Source: Microbacterium mitrae (lineage in GTDB: Bacteria > Actinomycetota > Actinomycetes > Actinomycetales > Microbacteriaceae). From it: a DNA stretch of 64,000 nt. Position 1 is the first letter of the stretch. Every line of letters begins with the position of its first letter. The stretch spans positions 1 to 64,000 of the forward strand of contig NZ_VRSW01000006.1 of assembly GCF_008017445.1 (NCBI RefSeq), read 5' to 3'. Below are positions 15,463-23,141 of this stretch, in pieces. A program made the position numbers and the translations under genes. The notes under the pieces were generated by a model. The model made no database searches. It worked only from the letters and a program-made list of their open reading frames with translations, and had not been told where the DNA came from.

Positions 15463-17586
15463 ATGAGAACAGATGTCGTCAAGCCGCGAGACGTATTCTT
15501 CAACCCAACGCGATTCGTGGTTCCGCTCTTTCAGCGACCGTACGTGTGGTCAAAGGACTTGCAGTGGGAACCGCTGTGGAACGACATCACTCGGCTCATC
15601 GAGGTGATCGCGCAACACAATCAGAATGCAACGCATTTTCTTGGGGCGATCGTCCTGCAGCAGACCCCGGCCGGGCTCGGCGCATTGCCGACGTGGAATG
15701 TCATTGACGGCCAACAGCGACTTACCACGCTGCAGATTCTGCTCGATGCCTTGCACGGTCAGCTCGAGCAGCGCGGATGGTCACAGCTCGCGGGTCAGAT
15801 TCTGCCCCTCATCGAGAATCCCACCGACTTCCGTGTCGATGAATCCGACCGCTTCAAACTCTGGCCCACCAACCGCGACCGCGAAGGCTATGCCGCGGTG
15901 ATGGCTGCGCCGGCGCCCGTCGATTACGACTCAATTCTGCATTCCCGCTTGAGCATCGCTCACCGGTATTTCTCCGAAGCGATCGATGCCTGGCTCGGTG
16001 ATGGCGACATCGCGGAGCAGCGCGGTCGAATGCTCGTGCCGGCTATCACTGAGCGCCTCGAAATCGCCGCGATTCGACTCGACGCGTACGAAGACGCGCA
16101 GGCGATCTTCGAAACACTCAACGCTCGAGGCACTCCGCTGTCCGCCGCCGACCTCATCAAGAACTTCGTCTTCCAAAATTTCGCCGGCTCGCCGCAAGGC
16201 GCTGAAGAGGCTTACCTCAAATACTGGGCCGACTTCGAAACTCCGTGGTGGGAGGAGTTGGTCACGACGGGTCGCGTTACCAACCCTCGCGCCTCGCTTT
16301 TCCTCTGGCAATGGCTCACCGCTCGAACGCTCGAAGAGTTCCCCATCCGCGAGGTATTCACGCAGTTCAAGCACTACGTGAACACGTCCGCAAAAGACAT
16401 ACCCTCGCTCCTCGCTCATATTCGCACTTCTGCGGATCGCTATCGCGAGATCATCGAGGCTTCCGAGAAGAACAGTGGCGTGCTCAGCCGGGTCGAACTT
16501 TTCAGCTATCGCGTCGGAACCCTCGACTCCGAGGTTTCGCGCCCCCTCATTATCTGGCTTGACGAGCCCGAACAAGCCGCGCTCACTCAGGCCGACAAGA
16601 ACCAGATCGTGACGACCCTGGAGAGTTGGTTTGTTCGTCGGTCGCTGGTGAAGGCGCCCTCGCAAGGAACCAACCGCTTCATCATTGAACTACTGAGAAC
16701 GTTGCGCTCGCTACCACCAGCGGAACAAGCGGACGCTGTCGCCCAGCACCTCGCGTCTACGGACCTCGCTCACGGATACTGGCCCGGCGATAGCGAGGTT
16801 CGCGAAGCGCTCGTCGGTACGAAGGCATATCTCAAGTACCGCCGCAACCGGCTCCGCATGGTGCTCGAAGCTATCGAAGACTCTAAGCGTGGCTATCCCG
16901 ACGGCAAGCGATTTGCGATGGAGCCCGTTCCACGCAATAGCGGAACCATCGAACACCTCATGCCACAAAAATGGCGCAAGCACTGGGTGGCTGACCTAAC
17001 GGAGGAGCAGCAACAAGCACGTGATGTGATTCTCCATCAGCTTGGCAACCTGACGTTAACCAGCCAAAAACTCAACAGCTCGCTCAGCCACGGTAGCTGG
17101 GATTCCAAGCGCAACGAGCTCACCAAAGATGTGAATCGACTGACATCCGAGGTCCTCAGTTCAGCCCCTGCGACATGGGACGAGGCGCACATTGAGGCGC
17201 GCACAGAAAAGCTCGTTGAGCTGGTTCTCGGCATCTGGCCCGTTCCTGATGGTCATGTCGGTCGGGTCGCCGAGGTGCGCACGCGGCCAACCACTCTCAG
17301 CGGCGTGTACGTGCATCACCTTGTGAATTCGGGACTTCTCCCCGCAGGGTCGCGGCTTCGTTCACGCTTTCAAGACCCGCAGCACACCGATGCGCTCGCC
17401 ATCGTGCTCGAAGACGGGTCGCTTCAGGTCGGAGACGCCGTCGCGGACTCCCCCTCGGGCGCCGCGCAACGCGCGACGGGTCGGCCAGCGAACGGTTGGT
17501 GGTGGTGGGTTCTTGAAGGAACCAATCGCTCGCTGAGCGAAGTGCGAGCGGAATACCTCGCCGAGCACGCGACGCTCGCCGACTGA
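15463..17586 (+). CDS. DUF262-DUF1524-RAMA restriction-like nuclease
   Basis: A 707-residue protein. The N-terminal DUF262 domain (about 10-230) shows PLFQRPYVW at 21-29 and DGQQRLTTL at 82-90, a ParB-like NTP-dependent fold. The DUF1524 domain has the HNH-type signature IEHLMP (H498, P501) with LGNL at 527-530. The C-terminus (about 613-700) resembles the RAMA/DUF4357 domain: GLLPAGSRL, then DGSLQVGDAV, SPSGAAQ and NGWWWW. GmrSD-type enzymes with DUF262 and DUF1524 cut modified phage DNA; RAMA domains are associated with modification systems. The ATG at 15463 matches the usual family start MRTxVxKPxxxF; another ATG at 15424 is possible. No methylase lies next to it, so a stand-alone modification-dependent (type IV) role is likely. 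Confidence 0.82.
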   Translation: MRTDVVKPRDVFFNPTRFVVPLFQRPYVWSKDLQWEPLWNDITRLIEVIAQHNQNATHFLGAIVLQQTPAGLGALPTWNVIDGQQRLTTLQILLDALHGQLEQRGWSQLAGQILPLIENPTDFRVDESDRFKLWPTNRDREGYAAVMAAPAPVDYDSILHSRLSIAHRYFSEAIDAWLGDGDIAEQRGRMLVPAITERLEIAAIRLDAYEDAQAIFETLNARGTPLSAADLIKNFVFQNFAGSPQGAEEAYLKYWADFETPWWEELVTTGRVTNPRASLFLWQWLTARTLEEFPIREVFTQFKHYVNTSAKDIPSLLAHIRTSADRYREIIEASEKNSGVLSRVELFSYRVGTLDSEVSRPLIIWLDEPEQAALTQADKNQIVTTLESWFVRRSLVKAPSQGTNRFIIELLRTLRSLPPAEQADAVAQHLASTDLAHGYWPGDSEVREALVGTKAYLKYRRNRLRMVLEAIEDSKRGYPDGKRFAMEPVPRNSGTIEHLMPQKWRKHWVADLTEEQQQARDVILHQLGNLTLTSQKLNSSLSHGSWDSKRNELTKDVNRLTSEVLSSAPATWDEAHIEARTEKLVELVLGIWPVPDGHVGRVAEVRTRPTTLSGVYVHHLVNSGLLPAGSRLRSRFQDPQHTDALAIVLEDGSLQVGDAVADSPSGAAQRATGRPANGWWWWVLEGTNRSLSEVRAEYLAEHATLAD

Positions 17587-17695
17587 ATCACACAACACAC
17601 GCCCCGAAGGGGTGTGACCTTCGCCGCGAGATAACGCGGAATTTCGGCGTTCCTACCCCTCCACCCAAATCCAACTCACACAAATAGCGTGCGCT

Positions 17696-17707
17696 ATACT
17701 ATAGTGA
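17696..17707 (+). promoter_or_regulatory. GntR operator candidate, copy 1
   Basis: ATACTATAGTGA, a near-palindrome (halves ATACTA and TCACTA), lies 77 bases upstream of the MHS transporter start. The identical 12-mer occurs on the other strand at 28431-28442, before the catabolic operon and next to a GntR regulator gene. TATACT within it could also serve as a -10 element, so binding would block transcription. Confidence 0.65.
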
Positions 17708-17783
17708 TTGAAACCTGCCGCCCACCCGAGGCGTTCGCAGAAATCACGGACTATCCCCCCGGAGAGTTGAGCAAAGGAGCTCC

Positions 17784-19103
17784 ATGAACGCACAAGACGT
17801 CGCGGCGCCCGAGTCAGCACAGCTGACAGGCAAAGCCACCAAAACCGAGCGCAAGCACCTCCGCGCTCTCAGCTGGGGCCACGCGCTCGAATGGTACGAC
17901 TGGGCAATCTTTGGCCTGCTTTCTTCGTATCTCGGAGCCCACTTCTTCCCCGCCGACAACGAACTCGCCTCGACCCTGAATGCGCTCGCCGTCTTCGCCG
18001 TCGGCTTTGTTGCCCGCCCCCTCGGTGGCGTGATCTTTGGTTCCATCGCCGACCGTCTCGGCCGCCGCAAGATCATGATATTCGCGATCGCCGCCGTCGC
18101 CTTCGGTAGCTTCGTGATCGGCATCCTCCCCGACTACGAGACCATCGGCGTCGCGGCTCCGATCATCGTCGTCGCCATGCGCCTGCTGCAGGGTCTCTCC
18201 GCAGGTATTGAGGCGCCGCTCGGCACCGCATACGCGCTGGAACTGGTTCCGAACCGCCCCGGCTACGTTTCGGGCTTCTTCGGCTTCTTCAACAACCTCG
18301 GCAACCTGCTGGCTCCGCTGTCGATCTTCTTCCTGACGCAGATTCTCACGGGCGACAACCTCGCTGAGTGGGGCTGGCGCATTCCGTTCATCATCGGTGG
18401 CTTGTTCGGTCTGCTGGTGCTGTGGCTGCGCGCAACCCTTCCCGAGACCCTCGACGTTGACACCGCTCGCGCCGAGACCGCACAGAAGAAGGCCTCCTCC
18501 AGCGCCATCTGGGCTGACGTACGCAAGTACTGGCTGAGCGTTCTGGCAACCGTCTTCATCGTCGGCGCCATCCAGGCCTACAACTACACGTGGATCGCTG
18601 GCCTCCCCAACCTGGCACGTGCCGCGTACCAGGAAGACCCCAGCGCTGTCTTCGGCATCACGACCGGCTTCGGTGTGTTCATGACGCTCGGTGCTCTCGC
18701 GCTCAGCAAGGTGCTCGACCGATTCCCGATGTCGAAGGTCTTCGTGATCGCTCGCATCCTCGCTATCCCGACGATCTTCCTCTCGCTGCTGTACTCGGCG
18801 CCGGGCATCGGAACCTTCGCCGGCGTGATGTTTGGTGGCGCCATCGTGCTGCTGCTCAACATGACGATCTTCGTCACCGTCTCCAACTCGCTGCTGCCCA
18901 AGCACATCCGCGGCACGGGCCTCGGCCTCGGCTACGGCGTTGGCGTCGCCCTCTTCGGTGGCACCGCGTCATACCTGTTGCTGTGGCTTCAGGGCGAGGG
19001 CATGTTCTGGGTCTTCCCCGTCTACATCGCCATCCTGTGCGCAATTAGCGTGATCCTGTATCTCGCAGCCAAGAAGCGCAACGGCATCTTCGTCGGTAAG
19101 TAG
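17784..19103 (+). CDS. MFS transporter, metabolite:H+ symporter (MHS) type
   Basis: A 439-residue permease with about 12 hydrophobic segments. WYDWAIFGLLSSYLG near the N-terminus and the loop DRLGRRKIM are typical of the MHS subfamily (KgtP/ProP/ShiA-like), which imports organic acids, osmolytes or related compounds with protons. AAAGGAG lies about 7 bases before the ATG. It is first in a forward set followed by a nucleoside hydrolase and a cytidine deaminase, and its promoter carries the 12-base element shared with the reverse catabolic operon. It is therefore a candidate importer of the pathway substrate. Confidence 0.9.
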   Translation: MNAQDVAAPESAQLTGKATKTERKHLRALSWGHALEWYDWAIFGLLSSYLGAHFFPADNELASTLNALAVFAVGFVARPLGGVIFGSIADRLGRRKIMIFAIAAVAFGSFVIGILPDYETIGVAAPIIVVAMRLLQGLSAGIEAPLGTAYALELVPNRPGYVSGFFGFFNNLGNLLAPLSIFFLTQILTGDNLAEWGWRIPFIIGGLFGLLVLWLRATLPETLDVDTARAETAQKKASSSAIWADVRKYWLSVLATVFIVGAIQAYNYTWIAGLPNLARAAYQEDPSAVFGITTGFGVFMTLGALALSKVLDRFPMSKVFVIARILAIPTIFLSLLYSAPGIGTFAGVMFGGAIVLLLNMTIFVTVSNSLLPKHIRGTGLGLGYGVGVALFGGTASYLLLWLQGEGMFWVFPVYIAILCAISVILYLAAKKRNGIFVGK

Positions 19104-19112
19104 TCCGGCTCT

Positions 19113-19151
19113 CTGCGCGGTGCCGTCGGCGACGTCGGCGGCACCGCGCAG
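19113..19151 (+). terminator. Strong intercistronic hairpin between transporter and nucleoside hydrolase
   Basis: Perfect 13-base arms CTGCGCGGTGCCG (19113-19125) and CGGCACCGCGCAG (19139-19151) lie 10 bases after the transporter stop. No T-run follows. It may act as a partial terminator or an mRNA-stabilising stem that sets different levels for the two genes. Confidence 0.6.
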
Positions 19152-19189
19152 GTTCGCACAGACACCGGAACCATAGAAAGAACGGAACC

Positions 19190-20146
19190 ATGGAACGCTT
19201 CATCATTGACACCGACCCCGGCATCGACGACGCCGGAGCACTGTTCTGGGCACTCGCCACAGACAAGTTCCACGTCGAGGCGCTCACCATCAACTTCGGA
19301 AACGTGAACGTGCAGAAGGCGGCCGCCAACGCCCGCAAGATCACGCACCTTTCGGGTCGTTCCGACTTGCCGATCTACCTGGGCGCGCCCCGCCCTCTCG
19401 TTGGCGAACCAAACTTTGCCGAGCACATCCACCGCCCCAGCGGCGTTGGCTTCTGGGAGTACCCCGACCCGGCTCCCGGCACCGACGGCCCGACCGAGGC
19501 CGTGCAGAAGATGATCGAGCTCGTAATGGCAAACCCGGGCGAAATCAGCATCATGGCACTCGCGCCGCTCACGAACGTCGCCCTCGCGATCTCGCTGGAG
19601 CCAAAGTTCGCAGAGAACGTGCGCCGCATCATCTACATGGGCGGCGCCGCCCTCACGTGGGGCAACGCATCCCCCGTGGCCAGCGCCAACATCTTCAACG
19701 ACCCAGAAGCCGCCGAAATCGTCGTGCAGTCTGGCGCCAAGCTGACGCAGGTTGGCCTTGACGTGTGCCGCAAGTTCTCGGTCACCCCTGACCGCGTCGA
19801 GAAGCTGTGGGCATCGGGTTCACCCATGGGTCGCGCGCTGTGCGAAATGATCGGCTACCCCGACCGCCACCAAGACATCACTGAGATGCCGGAGTGGAAG
19901 ACCGAAGGCATGCACCTGAACGATGTTCCGTGTGTTGCCTACGCCATCAACCCCGACTGGTTCGAGGTGCGTCACCTGCGCGTCGACGTCGAGCTCGACG
20001 GCAAGCACGCTCGCGGCCAGACCGTCGTGCAGATGATCGACCGCTGGGGCGGCGTGCCCAACGTTGACGTTCTGATGGACATTGACGCGCCGGCCGTCGC
20101 CGATGCACTCGTTGAGGCCGTCACGGCGTTCGGAACCAGCAACTAG
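19190..20146 (+). CDS. Nucleoside hydrolase (inosine-uridine preferring family)
   Basis: A 318-residue protein with the family's calcium/ribose-binding motif DTDPGIDDA at 7-15. It also has MALAPLTNVALA, matching the conserved LGPLTNIA-type segment. Enzymes of this family hydrolyse the N-glycosidic bond of nucleosides to base and sugar; the specificity of this copy is unknown. The ATG is preceded by a purine-rich AGAAAGAACGG. The last codons are part of a 20-base tandem duplication that runs past the stop. It lies between the transporter and the cytidine deaminase, with strong hairpins on both sides. Confidence 0.9.
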   Translation: MERFIIDTDPGIDDAGALFWALATDKFHVEALTINFGNVNVQKAAANARKITHLSGRSDLPIYLGAPRPLVGEPNFAEHIHRPSGVGFWEYPDPAPGTDGPTEAVQKMIELVMANPGEISIMALAPLTNVALAISLEPKFAENVRRIIYMGGAALTWGNASPVASANIFNDPEAAEIVVQSGAKLTQVGLDVCRKFSVTPDRVEKLWASGSPMGRALCEMIGYPDRHQDITEMPEWKTEGMHLNDVPCVAYAINPDWFEVRHLRVDVELDGKHARGQTVVQMIDRWGGVPNVDVLMDIDAPAVADALVEAVTAFGTSN

Positions 20147-20165
20147 CGTTCGGAACCAGCAACTA
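20126..20165 (+). repeat. 20-base perfect tandem duplication spanning a stop codon
   Basis: The unit GCGTTCGGAACCAGCAACTA occurs at 20126-20145 and again at 20146-20165, followed by GCGT of a third copy. The first copy encodes the last residues of the nucleoside hydrolase and its stop begins at the repeat junction; the second copy is untranslated. Confidence 0.95.
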
Positions 20166-20204
20166 GCGTGATTGACCGCTGCCTGCTCTGAGCATGGTCA
20201 GCAG

Positions 20205-20253
20205 CGAAAGCCTTCGGCCGTGGATCTCCCCCCACCACGCCCGAAGGCTTTCG
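20205..20253 (+). terminator. Terminator after the forward nucleoside hydrolase gene
   Basis: Arms CGAAAGCCTTCGG (20205-20217) and CCGAAGGCTTTCG (20241-20253) are perfect 13-base complements; the bases just inside can extend the stem with a mismatch. Confidence 0.85.
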
Positions 20254-20303
20254 TGTATTGCGTGAACCGATCGTGTTTCGCGTGAACTTAGGAAAGGTAC
20301 GAC

Positions 20304-20723
20304 ATGACCCAAGCACTCCTCCCCTCAGACGCGGAGCTCATCGAGGCCGCCTCCGCCCTCCTCTCGCGCGTGCACGACCCTCGCGCCGTGCGGGTTGCCG
20401 CCGCTGCCCGAGGTGTCTCGGGCGCCGTGTACCTCGGCGTGAGCCTCGCCACCCCGCGCGTCAAGGTGTGCGCCGAGAGCAGCGCGGTCGCCAACGCGAA
20501 AATCGGCGGCGACGAGGCGATCACCACGATCGTTTCTGTCGGACTCGGCGCTGACGATGTTCCGCACGTCATCAACCCGTGCGGGGTGTGCCGCGAACTT
20601 ATCCCGAAGTTTGGCCACGAACTGCGTGTGCTCATCGACACCGGCGACGGCGTTGTCGCCGCGGCTTCCCCCGACGAACTCCTGCCGATGCCATGGGTCC
20701 GCGCTCGCGCGTACGAAGACTAA
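20304..20723 (+). CDS. cdd: Cytidine deaminase
   Basis: A 139-residue zinc deaminase. C56-A57-E58 provides one zinc ligand and the proton-shuttling glutamate, and PCGVC at 92-96 supplies the other two cysteines. The enzyme converts cytidine or an analogue to the uridine form. The motif reads VCAESSAVAN rather than the usual NCAERTA, a deviation that could reflect altered nucleoside specificity. GGAAAGG lies about 7 bases before the ATG. It closes the forward gene set and is convergent with the reverse catabolic operon, sharing one bidirectional terminator. Confidence 0.9.
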   Translation: MTQALLPSDAELIEAASALLSRVHDPRAVRVAAAARGVSGAVYLGVSLATPRVKVCAESSAVANAKIGGDEAITTIVSVGLGADDVPHVINPCGVCRELIPKFGHELRVLIDTGDGVVAAASPDELLPMPWVRARAYED

Positions 20724-20738
20724 GAAGACTTCGAACCA

Positions 20739-20782
20739 CGAAGAATGCCCCCGAACTCGCGTGAGTTCGGGGGCATTCTTCG
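20739..20782. terminator. Bidirectional terminator between the two convergent catabolic sets
   Basis: Perfect 20-base arms (20739-20758 and 20763-20782) enclose a 4-base loop GCGT; the arms begin CGAAGAATGCCCCCG. It lies between the cdd stop and the stop of the reverse nucleoside hydrolase, so it can end both transcripts. Confidence 0.92.
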
Positions 20783-20789
20783 TTGCGGC

Positions 20790-21782
20790 TTAGCGCCAGG
20801 GAAGGGGGCGACGCAGAGTCTCGCCGATCATCTCCAGCACGCCGTCAAAGTTCATGTCCACCACAACCCGCTGCACCGGACGCGTCTCATCCTTAACCGG
20901 GTGCACGCCGGCCAGGTAGCGGTCACCCGTCGCCGGGTCTTCGAACGTCTGCAGCGGGCGCATCACCGATGCCGTGATCAGGTCAGGGCGAAGCAGGGCG
21001 GCGACGGCCATGCTGTCGTTGATACCCATAACGCGCTCATCGCCGGGCTGCGGGTACGAGCGGCTGTAGAAGCCCGCGTAGTCCGCGCTGATCTTGGTGA
21101 TCAGCTCGGCGGGCGCGTAGCCCGTCGACTGCGCGATCTCGATGAAGAAGTCCTCCGGAACCAGCGCCTGGCGGGTCACATAGGGCCCACACCACGTCAC
21201 GTCACCCTCGTGAGCGGCAACGGCCTCAGCAGCGTCGATGTCGAACGTGACGTTGGGGTCGCGCGAGACGCGGAACCGGCGATCAGCCCATGGTTCCGTG
21301 TCGCGGTAAAGCGCAGGGCCGAGCGTGCCGACGATCGTCGTGCTGCGCAGCTTCTGCAGCAGCTCGGGTTCACGCTCCAACGCGCGGGCAAGGTTGGTCT
21401 GCGGGCCAATGGCGAGATAGTCGATCTCGCCGGGGTACTGGTACACCAGGTCAAGCACGACGTCAACGCCGTTGGGCTCGGTCGCCACCGATACTTCGGG
21501 GCGCAAGCCGGTGTTTCCGAATCCGTCCTCGCCGTGAATGCCGGGGTTCATGCGCAATTCCTGCTTGATCGGAACATCGCTGCCACGGTACACCGGAACA
21601 TCCTGGCGCCCGCAGATGTCGAGAACGTAGCGTGCGTTATCGGCCGCACGCTCACCCGTGGTGTTTCCGAAGACGCTGACCACCGCGAGGATATCCACCT
21701 CGGGGTCTGCTGCGAGCAGCATGATGGCCAGCGCGTCGTCAACACCCGTGTCGGTGTCGATGATCACTTTTCTCTTCGTCAT
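20790..21782 (-). CDS. Second nucleoside hydrolase
   Basis: A 330-residue member of the inosine-uridine nucleoside hydrolase family with DTDTGVDDA at 9-17. It is clearly diverged from the forward copy at 19190-20146, so the two are unlikely to be a recent duplication. The ATG has GGAAAGG about 8 bases upstream; the extra codons upstream in the same frame are arginine/serine-rich and lie in the preceding gene. It is the last gene of the nine-gene reverse operon, 49 bases after the ModA-like gene. Two diverged nucleoside hydrolases under one regulator suggest a glycosidic substrate. Confidence 0.9.
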   Translation of the reverse strand: MTKRKVIIDTDTGVDDALAIMLLAADPEVDILAVVSVFGNTTGERAADNARYVLDICGRQDVPVYRGSDVPIKQELRMNPGIHGEDGFGNTGLRPEVSVATEPNGVDVVLDLVYQYPGEIDYLAIGPQTNLARALEREPELLQKLRSTTIVGTLGPALYRDTEPWADRRFRVSRDPNVTFDIDAAEAVAAHEGDVTWCGPYVTRQALVPEDFFIEIAQSTGYAPAELITKISADYAGFYSRSYPQPGDERVMGINDSMAVAALLRPDLITASVMRPLQTFEDPATGDRYLAGVHPVKDETRPVQRVVVDMNFDGVLEMIGETLRRPLPWR

Positions 21783-21831
21783 GATTTCTGCCTTTCCGCT
21801 GCTTCGATGCAACAGGTGTGAGGGTGAAGCT

Positions 21832-22506
21832 TTACGGCGCGCTGAGTCCAACGCTCGCGAAGGCCGCTTGCGCGCGGGCTTCGGTGAGCGATGCCGCGAA
21901 TGCCAGCGCGGATGGAGGTGCAGCAACGCCAGCGCCGATCGCGAAGCGACCATAGGACTGCAGTGCGTGCGGAATCGGCGCCACCACGTGCTCGCCGGCA
22001 ACCGAACGCAACTCCGAGACCTGCTGGATAGCGACGTCAGCGCGACCGTCGATCACTGCTTCTGCGGTGAGACCCGCGGGGAACCGCACGGCGCGCTCGT
22101 CGATGACGTCGAGCAGGTCGCGCTCGCGGAGCACATTCATGAAGTGGATTCCGCTGGCGCCGGAGAGCGTGTACGCGACGCGCGAGTCGCGCAGGTACTG
22201 CACAAACGCCTCTTCGGTGTCGGCCGTCGGCGCAGGGCTGTCAGCCAGCCGCGCAAACCCGACGGCCGAAACCGCGATGTCTACGACGGTGTCCGCGTTC
22301 AAAATGCCCTGAGCGGCCAGATCGTGCGCGGAGGCCGAAACGCCGAGAAACAGATCGGGGCGCTCACCGGCTGCGATCTTTTCGAGCAGCACGGTCGTCG
22401 GCTCAAACGTTGCCACGATGCGCTCGCCGGTGGCCGCTTCGAACGCCGGGATGAGTTCTTCAACGAGAGGCTGTCGAACAACGAGTCCGCTGTAGAGAGT
22501 GATCAT
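21832..22506 (-). CDS. ModA-like substrate-binding-fold protein without signal peptide
   Basis: A 224-residue protein resembling type II periplasmic binding proteins of the molybdate/sulfate group. It begins directly with the mature-type strand MITLYSGLVVRQPLVEELIPAFE and has PDLFLGVSA and SGIHFMNVL segments. It has no signal peptide or lipobox, and no ABC permease or ATPase lies nearby. It would therefore be cytoplasmic, perhaps an enzyme or a ligand sensor. Its ATG overlaps the stop of the OtnC-like gene by 4 bases, so it is translationally coupled to the catabolic operon. Its function is unknown. Confidence 0.75.
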   Translation of the reverse strand: MITLYSGLVVRQPLVEELIPAFEAATGERIVATFEPTTVLLEKIAAGERPDLFLGVSASAHDLAAQGILNADTVVDIAVSAVGFARLADSPAPTADTEEAFVQYLRDSRVAYTLSGASGIHFMNVLRERDLLDVIDERAVRFPAGLTAEAVIDGRADVAIQQVSELRSVAGEHVVAPIPHALQSYGRFAIGAGVAAPPSALAFAASLTEARAQAAFASVGLSAP

Positions 22507-23141
22507 GGGCGGGGCTCCTGAGGGGTCTGAGGCTGCAGCGCAGCGAGCTGATGTTCCGTCAGGGGTGCGGTGCGCATCCCCTGGGTGAGGAAGAAGATTT
22601 GCGCGGTGTGTTCGAGCTCTTCGAGCGCGTCCAGCGCCGACTCCAGATCACTCCCGGCAATAACGGGGCCGTGGTTGCGCAAGAGCAGCGCGTGCGAGCG
22701 CGTGGCCGCTTGCTGCACGGCCTCGGTCGCCGCCTTGTCGCCGGGTGCAAAGTAGGGCAACACTTCGAGGGGTGCGACCCGCATGCCGTAGTAGGCCGTG
22801 AGCGGCGGCAGTGGTTGCGCCTGATCAAGGTCGGCTAAGCACGAGAGCGCCGCCGCGTGCACCGAGTGTGTGTGCACAATTGCCTGTGCCGTCGGCCTCG
22901 ACTGCAGCACGGCGACGTGCAAGAACGCCTCTTTTGTGGGCGGCGGGCCATCGAGATGACGGCCGTCAGCGTCGAGAACAGAAAGCTCGGCGGCCGAGAC
23001 ATCGGCCAGGCTCACGCCGGTCGGCGTCACGAGAATGTGATCACCTTCGCGCACGGCCAGATTGCCCGTACGACCGTGGGTGAGACCGCGCCGGTGGATC
23101 GAGTGCGCGACTCGTTCGAGAGTCTTGCGCAACTCAGTCAT
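22503..23141 (-). CDS. otnC: Class II aldolase-family decarboxylase, OtnC-like
   Basis: A 212-residue class II aldolase/adducin-family protein. It carries GLTHGRTGNLAVR near the N-terminus and the metal site in VHTHSVHAA. In the tetronate pathway OtnC decarboxylates 3-oxo-tetronate 4-phosphate to dihydroxyacetone phosphate and CO2. The neighbouring kinase and isomerase support this call; L-fuculose-phosphate-aldolase-like activity is the alternative. The ATG at 23141 has GGAGG 8 bases upstream. It overlaps the kinase gene by 8 bases and the downstream gene by 4. Confidence 0.8.
   Translation of the reverse strand: MTELRKTLERVAHSIHRRGLTHGRTGNLAVREGDHILVTPTGVSLADVSAAELSVLDADGRHLDGPPPTKEAFLHVAVLQSRPTAQAIVHTHSVHAAALSCLADLDQAQPLPPLTAYYGMRVAPLEVLPYFAPGDKAATEAVQQAATRSHALLLRNHGPVIAGSDLESALDALEELEHTAQIFFLTQGMRTAPLTEHQLAALQPQTPQEPRP

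Noticed and set aside
19190..21782. The two nucleoside hydrolases as a recent duplication
   Set aside because: Beyond the short metal motif the two proteins differ extensively in sequence and length.
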